The notes under the pieces were generated by a model, which was given only the letters and a program-made list of their open reading frames with translations, had not been told where the DNA came from and searched no databases. A program made the translations under genes and the position numbers. Below are positions 22,898 through 34,189 of a stretch of 64,000 bases of DNA, in pieces; position 1 is the stretch's first letter, and every line of letters begins with the position of its first letter. Source of the stretch: Sipunculus nudus (Eukaryota > Annelida > Sipuncula > Golfingiida > Sipunculidae); NCBI GenBank assembly GCA_026874595.1, contig CM049311.1:33067176-33131175 (forward strand), read 5' to 3'.

Positions 22898-24400
22898 CAT
22901 CCACATTTCCAGATTTTGGTTTATAATTCTAACAAATTTCTGCCCTGAGTATAAAGATATCATATTTTCCTAAAATTATCTATTATATTATTTTTTTGTG
23001 CAATAATATATTCAACTTTTACATATCTCCAAATAAAACATTGTAAATTCTGTATTTCCGCAATTTGTTTAGCAAGCAAGATAATTAAATTACAAGTCAC
23101 TGAGCATTTAAATCTCCAAACAATATTAATGATAATCATTTGTCAAATATTATCTTCTCTCTCATACACCATAATTCTAAACCTGACAGGATATCAACCA
23201 CTCTATCCCAGTTCCTAAAATAAATGTATTAAAGTCTCCGGTTCCTCATCGCAAAATGTACATTGATCAGAATCTTCAATTTTCCATTTTATGTAACCAA
23301 TAATTATTGACCAGTCAATTGTTCAGGAATTTAAACTGAATTACCTATAATCTGACATCCATGCAATTGTAGGTGGACAGAATATATTCTTTCTAAACCA
23401 ATGTAACACTCTGGAAAATATAAGTGCACTTCTGCAACAAATGGCCATTGTTCTAACAACTCTTTTTTTTTAAAGTAAAATATATTATCTAATTGGAGAT
23501 CCCTATTAATTGTACAAATTTGTCTATATGCCTGCATACACTTTTTTTCCTTATCTCTGAAACCAGAGCATACCACTTAAAAAAATCTGACCCTGTTTAC
23601 TTCTATTTGTTCATTGTTTAAAAGGTACAATAGAATGATAAATAAACAAATCTAATCTTTAAGTTTAGAGTAGCAGTTAAGTTCATCTGCTGCCTTTTTA
23701 TCATCTGAAATAAAAATTTCCTGAAAACTTCACAGGGTTAACAGGCCACATCATTCCCAGGGGTTTTGCTTTGTTCTCTCTGTTACCCCCTACCCGCATC
23801 CCTTCACACTTATCTTTTGTCATTTGTTTCCAACCGTATGTTCCAAATTTTTACACCATCTTCAAATATTGTTTTGCTGAATTTACATCTTGAGTTATCC
23901 CAACTGTGTCATCTGCATATTGTAGAGGTATTATATTTTCTTTACCTACTTTAATTCCTTCTATCTCTCTGTTTAGTCTTATTTCTTTTCAGCCATTATT
24001 TCTGCAGCCAATATAAATAAATATAGGAAAAATGGATCTTCCTGTCGCACTCCTCTTTTTTTTCAAATAACCTGAAGTATTTCCATTATTTTTTTGGTCT
24101 GTTTTATAAACAATAAACAGACCAAAACAGTTGGTTTCTTGTGGAGGCTCAATTTAGAACCCTCACATCAACATTTTCTTTATTTTTATATAGAGTATTT
24201 TTTCCGAATTTAAGCTCCAGTCGCTGCACTATTTCTATCTAGAAAATATTGAGTTTTCTGAATAAAAATAAAAAAAGGCCCTCCCACACTGATTTTCCGA
24301 AAAAAAATCAGTCTCAGAAACCTTTCTATTTTTGGCCTTAGACAATTTGCTTAATGTAAACCCTGCATGCAACATCTGAAAACTAAAATCAAGCCTACCA
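22340..24400 (-). pseudogene. Decayed LINE (non-LTR retrotransposon), reverse-transcriptase 3' half
   Basis: Read on the minus strand, three RT landmarks appear in order: a GVRQ.DPF..YLFILAAEIM segment (about 24055-23985), QYADDT (23919-23905), and a C-terminal zinc-finger-like DQCTFCDEEPETLIHLF (about 23272-23220), as in zf-RVT regions of L1/Tx1-type elements (established knowledge). Frames are broken by stops and shifts. It fills the gap between the 3' ends of genes A and B. The zf-like region is followed by about 0.9 kb of AT-rich sequence whose boundary is uncertain. Confidence 0.75.
22839..22895. repeat. (AT)n microsatellite
   Basis: About 56 bases of TA dinucleotide inside the LINE remnant interval. 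Confidence 0.95.
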
Positions 24401-24635
24401 CATTTTCAGGAAATATTTGGATCCATTTATTATGTATATTATTTACAAATTATCTGTTTCTTTCGGTGTGACTAGTTTGTGCTGCGTATACTTGTGTTAA
24501 AATTTGTTACCTTCCTCTAAAATATAAATGTCATATTTTATATGAGGCCCGGGCGTCACACTTTATGCTCTCCAGCTGAACAACCTGAGTCATCTGTTTG
24601 AGTCCTTCTCTTCTATTATGAGTTGATCATGTTAA

Positions 24636-24736
24636 TCACAAGACAACAAAACACAGCGGTATCATGGTGAGCAGTACGTACAACTGTGTGGCGCAAACGA
24701 CAGTGGCTGCCCCTGTAGGCTTATCTTTAACGCAAC
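24636..24736 (-). CDS. Gene B last exon: GPI-type C-terminal signal and stop
   Basis: Acceptor TGTTTCAG|G at 24736. It reads GCVKDKPTGAATVVCAT then a hydrophobic tail (LYVLLTMIPLCFVVL) to TGA (24638-24636). Starts Gly-Cys like genes A and C. Confidence 0.82.
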
Positions 24737-27700
24737 CTGAAACAAAGATTACAGTTTTAGCAAAATAATACAAAACAAGCATGTAGTAAAATATTTAAGT
24801 CTTAGATCCCTTAAAATATTCATTATAATATTCGTTTTTTATTTTTTGGAGAAATGTCGCATCCACGGGCCCTTGTCAGACCCTTATAAGTTTATCTATT
24901 CCAGTTTCTCGAAACCCTCCATGGGGCTGTCATTTTGCTTACACACTAAAACACCAGATGTCACAAGTAGCTGTTTCTCGAAACGATCGTGTGGGCGGCC
25001 ATTTTACGTAAACACTCATATCTAAATGTCACGCACATGTGGAATTTGGAAACTATGGATAAGCCGCTAGTATATAGAACAAGTTGAATAATTTGTGCAG
25101 GGCTGCATACGATCCACTTTCGAACCATTCGACCGATATTCTGTACGAAGGTACCACATAGACTCGACCTTTTTGTTGTTAACTAAGACGAATTAGAAAC
25201 CATATGGGGTATCACAGGAGCTAAAACCAAATATTGTATATATTTGCAAGAAATCGTTATTATTCAAAATAAATATTAGAATTAGTCTTACAATGTTTGG
25301 CGATATAGGTGTAGCGACCATGACACTTAATTGTATTGATTAGATAAAGAAGAACAACAGTAATAACGTGGGTATGCTTTGAGAGACCTACCTCGGACCA
25401 TGACCTTCATTCCTATGTCAGCGTTTTGGTTCACCGGTGCTGTGGCTGTGCAGGTCAACATTTTGTTGTCGTCATCACAGGAAATGGGAACTTCTTTTGC
25501 AGTCACTGTAACTTGATAACGGTCTACGTACATTTCCAAATCTCGTATTCTAATATAAAAAAATTGACAGAATCTTAATAATAAATGGATCATAACTATG
25601 TGAGTATGAAACTATTATTATGACATGTAGGTTTATACAACACACATACACAGGTACCTGTTTGAAACTTTCTGCATGGGTAACCGGGTTAATATCTTTT
25701 AACTTGTGCAGTCTCTGTCACTCTTTCACTGTATCACATTAATATATCTTGATAAAACACCATAATTACCAATGCCAGGATAATCCACGTCCGTGTCTGT
25801 TTGTGTGTGTGTCTGTTTGTGTGTTTGTTAACAGATATAACCTTGAACGGAATCTCTTGAAATTTCCAGACTATTTCGAGAATTGGCCAATGAAGAACCT
25901 ATTAGATTTTGATGTTGATCCAGAACATGATCCGGATTCAGGAACGCCATTAAGGAATATTCACAAATGTACAATCACTTATGCGCGAATAAAAGTGGGA
26001 ATCTGGGCCGAATTAGGGAGTGGAAACACAGGTTGGGGAGCATCCCACTATAAGGATCACCCACATGGCGAACACTTACATTCTTTATGTAAAGGGCGGC
26101 ATATAAAAGCGGAACAAACTGTCTCGCTTGTGAAGCATGCTTTCCTAGTGAAGCTGTTAAGACGCCGGACATATGCGCTGACATCGGTTCGAATCCGGTA
26201 ACGGCCATATATTTCCCCTGAACAAGTTTGTTACGTAACAAATGGGGGCTCGTTCGAGATGACACCCAAATTTTGGACACGGGGAATGGATGTTTGAAGT
26301 AACTGGGTAATTGCCGCCGCCTAGTTAATAAAAGGTGTTACTCATGGGGTAACTATTCTTGTTCTGACAGCAGAACGCTCTTAAAGAGGGGGCGTGTAAC
26401 AGGGTGCAAATAAAAGTGGACCGAACCGTCTCGCTAATGAAGCTCGCTCTTAAAGCGAAGCGGTTAGAACGCCGCATATGTGTGTCACCGTCATGGGTTC
26501 GAATCCATGTTTAGCCATGTATTTCCCCATAGCAAAATTTTTACGAAACACTTAGAATGCAGATTTCTAGCTAGGTATTTAACCATCTTCAGTGGTTAAA
26601 AGTTTAACATTGTAGAAACTTTATCGTCAATAGAATCAAGGCTAGTCCATTAAAAAAATGAACTGTATAGGCCACTTTTAAGAGAGTGTTGGGAATACTT
26701 AATTTCCTTTTTGTGTTAGTGATGAACAAAAGGCGCCATGGTGTTGTTCCTTTGTTGGTTTTTAAAACTGTTTAATAGTAAATTCTTCGTAACCGCTTGA
26801 ATGTTAAAATCTCTTCTCTCGCAATAAGTAGTTTATCGGGAAGATACTGTTTTGAATAAAAACAAAATGTCCTCTATTTGATTAAAAAATTCTTCCAGTG
26901 AACAGTCTTAAGAAACATGGTTTGTACATTGAACATTTTTTCTTTTAAAATTTTTAGTGCATGTTATTTTTAAATGTTATATTAAAAATATACGGAAGTG
27001 CATCGATTATGAAATAAAAGAAAAGATTCAACATAAGCTGTATATATATCTGACATGCAAAAAAGTGTAAATATTACGTAATTATACTATGACAAAAAGG
27101 AAAACCGTTCTCTCCATAAAAAAAAATATCAAATAGGTATATAACCTTTGTTATAACTGTTACAGATGTCTCTTTATTGTATACAGCAGTCTTACATGTG
27201 TATGTGCAGCGCTAGCATTGTCCATTACTATGGCGGCAAAGCCCGGCCCACGCGTGGGGTCTGACGTGTAAACACAGCGGTCATGCTAGTCTAGGGCTAT
27301 CTCGCCTGGCCGAGCCGGGCCGGCCTACATGTGAACCCTGATATGTAGAAACACAGCGTTTTTTTGTTCTAGATGTTACCTGTAACGTGTGTATTATTGT
27401 TCGGGATTGTAAAGTTCTCGGCTTGAGTTGAAAAGTTTTAAATTAGGGGGTGTGTTTTAGAGCCGGGAGAGAGGAGAGATATAATCCAGCGGACACAGAA
27501 GAGTGTAAGTCATTTTGTGGACATTTTCCGATAACTGCGGCAGTTATAGCTTTTCTTCGAATTTGTAACGGATTTTAATTAGTCTTTAGTTTGTCTTTGG
27601 GATCATAATCAAAACTTCACTTTTGGATTACAACAGATTTATTTTGTGATTGAACTGGGCTGTTATTCTCTGAGAAGATTTATGTGAACTGTTCATCTGG

Positions 27701-28326
27701 ATTATATGAATAAAAGGACTTCTCGTCGCTGTGACAGTGGTGGTATCCAGGTACTGTACACTTTATTTTTATACTTGTATTCATTAACTGTTGTACTGTT
27801 GTTATGCTTTGTAATTGTATTGATTTAGTGTATTGTAATGTTAGGGTTGTTTTAAGAATAAATTATAATTATTTGTTAACAAAAAAATAAAAACCCACTG
27901 ACTTCTTTATTCATTCCCCTAGACATTTCATGCTGCCTAGTGTTACAGAATCTTTTTTTTTATCTCCATAACAAAATTTATGCTCGTCACGACTACGTGA
28001 TCTGTTGATATTAGGTTCCGTGACATAACTTACCCTTCGTCCTTTTCTGTTTGAACAACAGGATTTGGTTCCATGTACTTCTGAAGGTTCCTGGTACCAA
28101 GGAGTAGCACAACGGAAGGCTGCACGTTGGCAGCGTTGGTAACGCACGTGACTGTGATATTCTCACCATTGGAAACGTTCACCTGACCATCCGTCTTCAG
28201 AGGGGCTCTGGTTGTCATCGTCACAGGCGTATCGCTCAGCTTCCCTTTATATATACAGATACATTAATATAACATGTACCTATTTGTATGGGTATTTAAT
28301 TTTTATTATATATAAATATTAACAAT

Positions 28327-28390
<64 letters not shown>

Positions 28391-30646
28391 CGTTTTTACA
28401 GTTTAGAATACTACAACGTACAGAATATTTGCAGTTATAAAGGGAAATGTAACTATCATGACAAACAGATGATAAACATCATCATGTTAAGGTATTTTTG
28501 GAAAATATCATACCATTTAAGAAACATAACACACATCCAAGTACAAAAGTACAAATTTACCCTTCAATCCACATGAGTTAATGTTGTACTTATTTTCTTT
28601 TCTAGGGACAGGTACGTTGTTTTTGCCAGAAATTGCCTTCCCTTACCTGCTATAGTGATTTTTTTGGAGCTGAAGGCAATCTCTTCGTTTGATGTCTGAC
28701 AAATGTAGGTCCCACTGTCATAAGGCTTGGCATCTGCTCATTAAATGAAATAAATATGAGGTCAAACCACATCCGATGTAAAAATCCATGTTATTTATGT
28801 TTAATTTGCTCATTAAAATAGGAATTTAGGGTGTATGTGTGTGTGTGTGGGGGGGGGGGGGGATTACTAAAGTGAGCCAGTAAAAATATTCTGGCCAATA
28901 TGCACTTTGCACTTTACGGTTGCTCAAAAGAGAATAACGTCTTCCTTGCCCTTAAATGTCTTACCTCAACCACTGCGGCGTCGGCAAAACCGGGCAGAAT
29001 TTCTCTTATTAATAAAAAAAAGACTGTGTTTACAAAGTAAATATTTGAAGTTTCATATTAAATCAGGTCCTCACATTCCACAACATTTTGCAGAAATTTG
29101 CAAATTAATATGAGGCCAAAGTGTATTTTTCAAAATGATCATAAAATATTTATAGCGAAAAACCACGCTGAAACAGGTCAGCGCATAGACAAAACCGGTG
29201 GAGGTACAAACCGAACCGGACCACCCCCCGATGGCCTGGTTATCCACCACAAGCAGTCCGATCATTGCCCGGTCCAGCTGTAGGCGGTCCATTTATTTGA
29301 TAATAATTAAAAATTATTTAAAATTATAAATAAAAATAATATTATACTAGCTGTCGTCACAAAAATATAAATAAATCAGTTAATAAATCAGCTCACCCTC
29401 ACCAACCCTCTTTATAGACCCTTAAATTTCATGTCTAAAAAAGCTAGAAAAACTTGTTCGAAGCAAAATTTCTACGAGTGGTTCCAGTACATTTATTGTG
29501 TAAAAAGTGTCTTTACATGTAAGCTACCAAAAACTCATGCAAATAGTCAAAACGAGGGTTGCAGGGTGAAACTTATCACATGAACAAAATTCAGCAATAG
29601 TACAGAGCATTAAATTTCAGAAGGACCGGTCCGGTCCAGAGGTAGGCGGTCCGGTATTTTGATTTGCCCGTCTGGCTCGGTCCAGCCCAAAATTGTGGAC
29701 CAGACGGGATCAAGCGGTCCAGTCCGCACCTCTTTTCTACAATGTTTTCAACTATAAGTAAAAATGGAAGAACACTGATTGAGAATGTTGGATTCACCCT
29801 TATTTGCAAAGCAAACCCACCTGTGATAGTGAGCGTATTCTCTTGTAAGTCATAAATATTATTCCGTTGGGAAATGGTGTACCGGTCCCCAAGTAATGTT
29901 TCCATCCCGGAGAGTAGCGAGCCGTCTCTGGCGAGAACATTTTCGACGACTTCGTCAGAAGAACGTCTCCACGTCCACGTGATCCCAGAACCTATCTTTG
30001 ACAGGCATTTGAAGGTCAAGGTCGTCCCTTCTGGATAGTAGGGTATTTTGGCGAAGACTTTCCCTTTTTTGCTCGAGTGGATGTCGAACATACGTTTGTT
30101 CTCGCATCTTACCGGGTCTGTCAAATACAAACATGTTTACGTCTCTGGGTGTTTAAAATGATTTCCTCCTCAAAGGAGATTATGTTGTCCCCTGTGTTTA
30201 AACTTTAGAGAACTAGATCACCGTATACTAAAAGTGTTATGATGTTACTGGTTCCATCAAGATGAAAAGCAATGTCTGATGCCTCAAGACCAAGAATCTG
30301 AATGAATAATATGTAAGTAAGTAAGCATTTTTATTTTAAAGATTGTATTGTATAATTTTATTTGTTAGATACAGAAACGGGGAAATTATTAAACATTCTA
30401 GATCACCTCTATAACTATATGAATATTCTTTATATAAAGAATGCAAAGACAATCCCCATAAAAATTTCATTCGTACCCGTGCATATAATTTCATAACACT
30501 GTTATGAAATATTAATCAGTAATAATAATTAAACAAATAGTAATATTACCGTGTAAATAGTTTCTTTAAGTACTTGTTTTAATTTGTATTATGTAATATG
30601 CCGGCTTCAACTGTTCTCATCCCTCCCCTCTCTCTCTCTCCCTCTC

Positions 30647-30716
<70 letters not shown>

Positions 30717-32078
30717 GTATACCCGATTTTATTTAACAAAATGGAAGCGCCGACTTGTTGTTAGGCGACAAGTATAAAACATAATGAAGTATCTCTCTCA
30801 TTGTCTCTCTCTCCCTGTCTCTCTCTGTCTCATTGTCTCTGTCTCTCTCTGTCTCCATCATTGTCTCTCTCTCGGTCTTTCTCTCGTTCTCTCTCTTCTC
30901 CTTTTTTTCTCCCCCTGTACTCTCGATCCCTTTCAATATCGCTCTGTGTCTCTTCGCCTTACTGTCTGTCTCCGTCTCTCTCGGTATATCTGTCACACTC
31001 CGTTTCTCTCTTTATCTCCCTCTTTGTACGACCCTCCCCCCCCCCCCCCCCCGTCACACCCTCTCTCTCTCTCTCTCTCTCTCTCTGTGTCTCAATGTCT
31101 CTCCGTCTCTCTCTTTCTGTCTGTCTGTCTGCCTGTCTCTCACAGACACACACATACATGTACGCTTCTCAGTCTCTACGCGTAGCTTTTCCTACAACTT
31201 AAAGTGCATGCTTGATTTAATGCTTATTTTCACCTTGTACAATAAAAGATTAAACTCATTCGTTATATAGCACAGAGAAAAAAAATTAATTTATTGTATT
31301 TTACCTGTTATATTTGGCGGCAGTCGCACTAATTTAAATTCCTGTTGATATGTCATAAGGGTGTATGAGGTTTTACAATGAATCTCATTCCCGATATCGT
31401 CACATGTTATGTACCATAAGTTCGGATCATTCTCGCCATAATAGTGCACCCTGTACACGCTAACAGCAGCAACTCTAAATCAAACAAACGAAAGAATGAT
31501 CATACATTAAACACATGACAACATCTATACAAACTTCACGGGCGGGTCGAGAATTTTGAAGGGGGGGGGGGGGGTCCAACCGAGGAAAACTAAAAGGAAG
31601 TCCGTATAAGGTCCTCTGGTCCTGGACAGTCGAGGGGTAAAACACAACGGCTTTCTCACTTAGCGATCCGGGTTCGACCCATGGCGTGGCTATAAGACTT
31701 TGATTGTGGTGGCCCGTCCAAGGTTGGTGGTTTTTCCCGGGTTCTCCAGACACTACCTGACGCTATCATTCGAGCCTTGGAGAGTGCCTTATATTAGTAC
31801 ATGTAATTATAACTAGTTGTACAATCCATGTAAAATAACTCAAATTTATATTGTCCGGGAAGGGGGGGGGGGGGCAGGCTTCTTCATTGAACTAGATTCC
31901 CACATCAAACAGAAAGTTTGAGCGATAATAAGGGATATGATTTTGACCCTTAAGTTTAAGTCAAATGTCAAAATAAATATCAGGTGGAGATTTGTCACAT
32001 GTACCTCTTACGCTGTACAAATTAGTCGTATTGAAAATCCATGGGCTTAAGTAGAATAAAATCTGGTCCGTGGTTTTC

Positions 32079-32117
<39 letters not shown>

Positions 32118-34055
32118 CATATATATTATATATTCAATGTTATACATAAAGGTTCAATACATCATATTGAAAGTGCTCTACTGTGGGAGCACTAATAATA
32201 GTATACTATGTGTATAGTTAGCTTGATTTCAGAATTCACTACAGTACGGTTTCGTGCGTTCAGCTTACCAGCCGACTCACTCTACTGATTTCAGTTTGTA
32301 TCTGAGGAGTGGGCCGGCTGGTAAGCTGAACTCACGAAAGTTATAACCAATCAAGATCATGTCCATAAATACCTGACGGTGAGGGATGGATCCATCACGT
32401 TGGGCTTACACGCTTTATCGAAATCCACCTTAAAATCCCCCTCTTGGAAGTCTCCAATCTCAGTTGAGGCAGCTTTCACTATTAGCAGATTAGATATTTG
32501 GTTTTATTTCTAACAATATAAATAATCTCACACTATACGGGGACAATCTTTGCAATCCAAAATTTCACGCTATTTACAACAGCGCATCAGCTATATATAG
32601 TTCATGTATATTCAATGTAATGTCATATAAAATCGACAATATTCATTACAATATTAAATACTGTCATACGTTAATACATGTATTCAAGAAGATGCGGAAA
32701 TTTGAATTCAAAGTCATGTAATACTCTCCATGCTGTCGTATGTCATATTTATGTCTGTGACTGACAGCTGAGTTGTGTGAGGTGCAGGAAAAGACAGCAG
32801 TCGCCTATAGAGGTGTGACTGAAAGTTCGATTTTGGTATTCACGTGGTTTTTAGTTTTTATATCCTAAGTTATAGCGAAATCATATGATTAACGACTTTT
32901 GAGAGCGCTGTCGATGTGACCTTTTAGTATTTAAATTCGGTGTAATAGCCAAATCAAATGTTTACAGACTTTGTATAGAGATGTCGATGTCACAGTGTCG
33001 ATGGACATTGTAGTGCAATGTAAAGGATGTATAGTGGCACTACTCAAAGTATAGGCCCTATCGGTCCAATTTGACCTACCTTTTGAAAATTGTGTTTCCA
33101 CCGTCTGGGCTTGCCTGCATCCAAAAAGTCCAGCTTCCCAACGAGCAAGACCTAAATGAGAGATTAATATATGTTAACTTTAAAAACATATATAATATTT
33201 AAAGGACACCATGAATAAAACATAATATTATGTAAAACTGCATCAGCATGTTTTGCATAATAAACATGTAGTTTTAGGTAATTCGGCATTTATTTAGAGC
33301 CACCTATTCGCCTGCTTATTTTAAAGACCGTATGTGAAATATCGGCCGCTCTGATTATACATATTAATAAACTCTAGGTAGTTCCTGTTATGTAAAGTTC
33401 TTATAAGGCCTCTGTAAAACATGTATAAACTTATTTATCTACAAGCCTTCAGTAAACATAGCAATGTTGACAAACAAATTAAAACATGTAACCTAAGGTG
33501 GCTTACAGCATATATGCGGAGGTTGTAAAGTAACCAGCAGGAAAACATTGGTTCGTCTGCCTTGCCGTAAGAATGTCCTCGTTGACTGTGTTTTAATTAT
33601 TATTTCGGGCTACCAATGCACATGTTATAAACACGAATATTAACTCAATATTATCTGAGTTTTCTTAAGGGGTTAACTTTAGTTTACAGACGTTAGATAT
33701 AGCCCCTTCAACACATATTCAGGGAGAACTACACAAAATAATACAAGTAAATTATACATATACATTCGAAATTTGTACGAACCTGACACTTTCAGCTTAA
33801 AGTTGAAATTTCCGCTTCTTTTTCTAATAGAGAACTGGTTTTCATTCGGAGATAACAAATCGTCGTTTTTGACAGCAATGTGGACCCGCTCCCCGGTGTA
33901 CCTGACCCATGTGGAGTTGTAATAGAAGTCTGGGCCATCTGAGATGCAGGTAATTGTAACGTTGTTCTTCTCTGACTGACCGGGCGCCGGGTTAATCTGA
34001 ACGTCCGTCACGGTGGTGGACGTGGACTCATAAGATGAACCACAAACAATAAAAC
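24636..34055 (-). CDS. Gene B: four-Ig-domain, probably GPI-anchored surface protein (start exon missing)
   Basis: Minus-strand exons, 5' to 3': 34055..33783, 33151..33080, 32472..32373, 31474..31305, 30117..29821, 28733..28647, 28244..28034, 25549..25392, 24736..24636. All junctions are GT/AG and phases run 1-1, 1-1, 1-2, 2-1, 1-1, 1-1, 1-2, 2-1, as in gene A. The 1469 nt leave a remainder of two bases, exactly what a phase-1 signal-peptide exon would complete. Product about 500 residues: signal-peptide end (GFIVCGSS), D1-D4, Gly-Cys linker, hydrophobic tail. D1/D3 have Cys, Trp and GLFGC/DSGTYIC; D2/D4 have C-x8-C. The exon carrying the ATG was not found in the repeats upstream of 34055. 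Confidence 0.85.
25392..25549 (-). CDS. Gene B exon D4b with C-x8-C
   Basis: 158 nt, phases 2-1; acceptor TATATTAG|A, donor CCGAG|GTAGGT. It reads YQVTVTAKEVPISCDDD then NKMLTCTATAPVNQ and MKVMVRG. Same length as gene A exon 9. Confidence 0.9.
26097..26250 (+). repeat. tRNA-like SINE unit, copy 1
   Basis: Holds GAAGCTGTTAAGACGCCG (D-arm-like) and a B-box-like GGTTCGAATCC near 26184, then GGCCATATATTTCCCC. A second copy lies about 300 bases further on. An intact tRNA cloverleaf was not found. Confidence 0.6.
26397..26550 (+). repeat. tRNA-like SINE unit, copy 2
   Basis: Matches copy 1: AAATAAAAGTGGACCGAACC, GTCTCGCT.ATGAAGC, GCGGTTAGAACGCCGCATATG, B-box GGGTTCGAATCC near 26493, and TAGCCATGTATTTCCCC. 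The pair sits in the intron between exons D4a and D4b of gene B, on the opposite strand to the gene. Confidence 0.65.
26551..27227. other. Gene B intron sequence without recognised content
   Basis: AT-rich; no gene, tRNA or named repeat recognised. Confidence 0.45.
27228..28025 (-). repeat. Interspersed repeat R1, inverted partial copy
   Basis: Reverse complement of the left half of R1: on the minus strand ACGGAACCTAATAT (28019) and CTAGGGGAATGAATAAA (about 27922) match 4960-5075 and 6220-6335. The internal segment present in copy 2 but absent from copy 1 follows (27240-27900). Its end reaches to within about ten bases of the exon D4a donor at 28034. Confidence 0.8.
28034..28244 (-). CDS. 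Gene B exon D4a
   Basis: 211 nt, phases 1-2; acceptor ATATAAAG|G, donor GAAGG|GTAAGT. It encodes GKLSDTPVTMTTRAPLKT, GENITVTCVTNA (B-strand Cys) and SVVLLLGTRNLQKY, and ends about 13 residues after the point where the gene A exon stops. The inverted R1 repeat begins within about ten bases of this donor. Confidence 0.87.
28339..28390. repeat. (AT)n microsatellite
   Basis: About 50 bases of TA dinucleotide preceded by a short CA run. Confidence 0.95.
28647..28733 (-). CDS. Gene B exon D3b
   Basis: 29 codons, phases 1-1; acceptor GAGCAG|A, donor AGCAG|GTAAGG. It reads DAKPYDSGTYICQTSNEE and ends KKITIAG, with the canonical Ig DSGTYIC. Confidence 0.9.
29160..29740. repeat. Two GGTCCGGTC-rich patches, MITE-like
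   Basis: GGTCC/GGACC words cluster at 29205-29290 and 29622-29735. The second patch has GTCCGGTCCAGAGG near its left end and GCGGTCCAGTCCGCACCTC near its right, suggesting a small inverted-repeat element next to gene B exon D3a. Boundaries are not resolved. Confidence 0.35.
29821..30117 (-). CDS. Gene B exon D3a
   Basis: 99 codons, phases 1-1; acceptor TTTGACAG|A, donor TCACAG|GTGGGT. It encodes DPVRCENKRMF, YYPEGTTLTFKCLSK, GSGITWTWRRSSDE, VLARDGSLLSG and DRYTISQ. One of the best-conserved exons of the family. Confidence 0.9.
30622..31142. repeat. Long CT-rich polypyrimidine array
   Basis: About 90 bases of almost pure (CT)n at 30627-30713, a short unique patch, then about 350 bases of CTCTCTGTCTC-type degenerate repeat with a 17-base C tract (31036-31052). 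Overlapping frames rich in Ser/Leu (plus) and Arg/Glu (minus) are artefacts of the repeat. It lies in gene B intron D2b-D3a. Confidence 0.9.
31305..31474 (-). CDS. Gene B exon D2b with C-x8-C
   Basis: 170 nt, phases 2-1; acceptor GATTTAG|A, donor AACAG|GTAAAA. It reads VAAVSVYRVHYYGENDP then WYITCDDIGNEIHCKTS, with cysteines eight residues apart, and ends LPPNITG. Aligns with gene A exon 5. Confidence 0.87.
31590..31775 (+). repeat. tRNA-like SINE fragment
   Basis: GAGGGGTAAAACACAACGG (A-box-like), then GATCCGGGTTCGACCC (B-box-like, about 31668), then GGTGGTTTTTCCCGGGTTCTCCAGACA. This head-plus-conserved-tail layout resembles tRNA-derived SINEs of molluscs and other invertebrates (from memory). 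Different body from the SINE at 3845 and 39035. Confidence 0.5.
32247..32340. repeat. Inverted repeat (about 27-bp arms) next to exon D2a of gene B
   Basis: TTTCGTGCGTTCAGCTTACC (from 32249, continuing AGCCGAC) pairs with CTTTCGTGAGTTCAGCTTAC (from 32340 on the other strand) with few mismatches and a loop of about 35 bases. It starts about 33 bases inside the intron beyond the D2a donor. Possible small foldback element. Confidence 0.75.
32373..32472 (-). CDS. Gene B exon D2a
   Basis: 100 nt, phases 1-2; acceptor GTGAAAG|C (purine-rich just before the AG), donor CGTCAG|GTATTT. It reads AASTEIGDFQEGDFKVDF then DKACKPNVMDPSLTV with a B-strand-type Cys. Similar in start and phase to gene A exon 4 but shorter. 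Confidence 0.75.
33080..33151 (-). CDS. Gene B exon D1b
   Basis: 72 nt, phases 1-1; acceptor CATTTAG|G, donor AAAAG|GTAGGT. It reads GLARWEAGLFGCRQAQTVE, carrying the F-strand Cys; same length as gene A exon 3. Confidence 0.87.
33783..34055 (-). CDS. Gene B exon D1a
   Basis: Acceptor TTTTTCAG|G at 34055, donor GTCAG|GTTCGT after 33783; 91 codons, phases 1-1. It encodes GFIVCGSSYES (signal-peptide end), NVTITCISDG, NSTWVRYTGERV and LKVSG. Close to gene A exon 2, including the N-glycosylation motif just before the Trp. Confidence 0.88.
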
Positions 34056-34189
34056 CTGAAAAATATGAATATTATATGAAAATACGAGGAAAATATTTTC
34101 TCAAGAAAAATAAAGAAACATGGGAAATAATCGTCAAATAAACTCACCTGGAGAATATTAATCACATATCTAAACCTGAAACATTTTCA

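Noticed and set aside
25749-26280. Open frames of 150 (plus) and 101 (minus) residues
   Set aside because: They overlap the tRNA-like SINE units in a gene B intron and show no conserved domain.
26440-26520. Candidate tRNA gene
   Set aside because: A B-box and D-arm-like stretch are present, but I could not fold a complete cloverleaf, and a repeated unit 300 bases away plus a shared tail point to a SINE.
30784-31270. Overlapping 133-145-residue Ser/Leu-rich open frames (plus) and an Arg/Glu-rich frame (minus)
   Set aside because: Translations of a CT-rich simple repeat; all three frames stay open for that reason.
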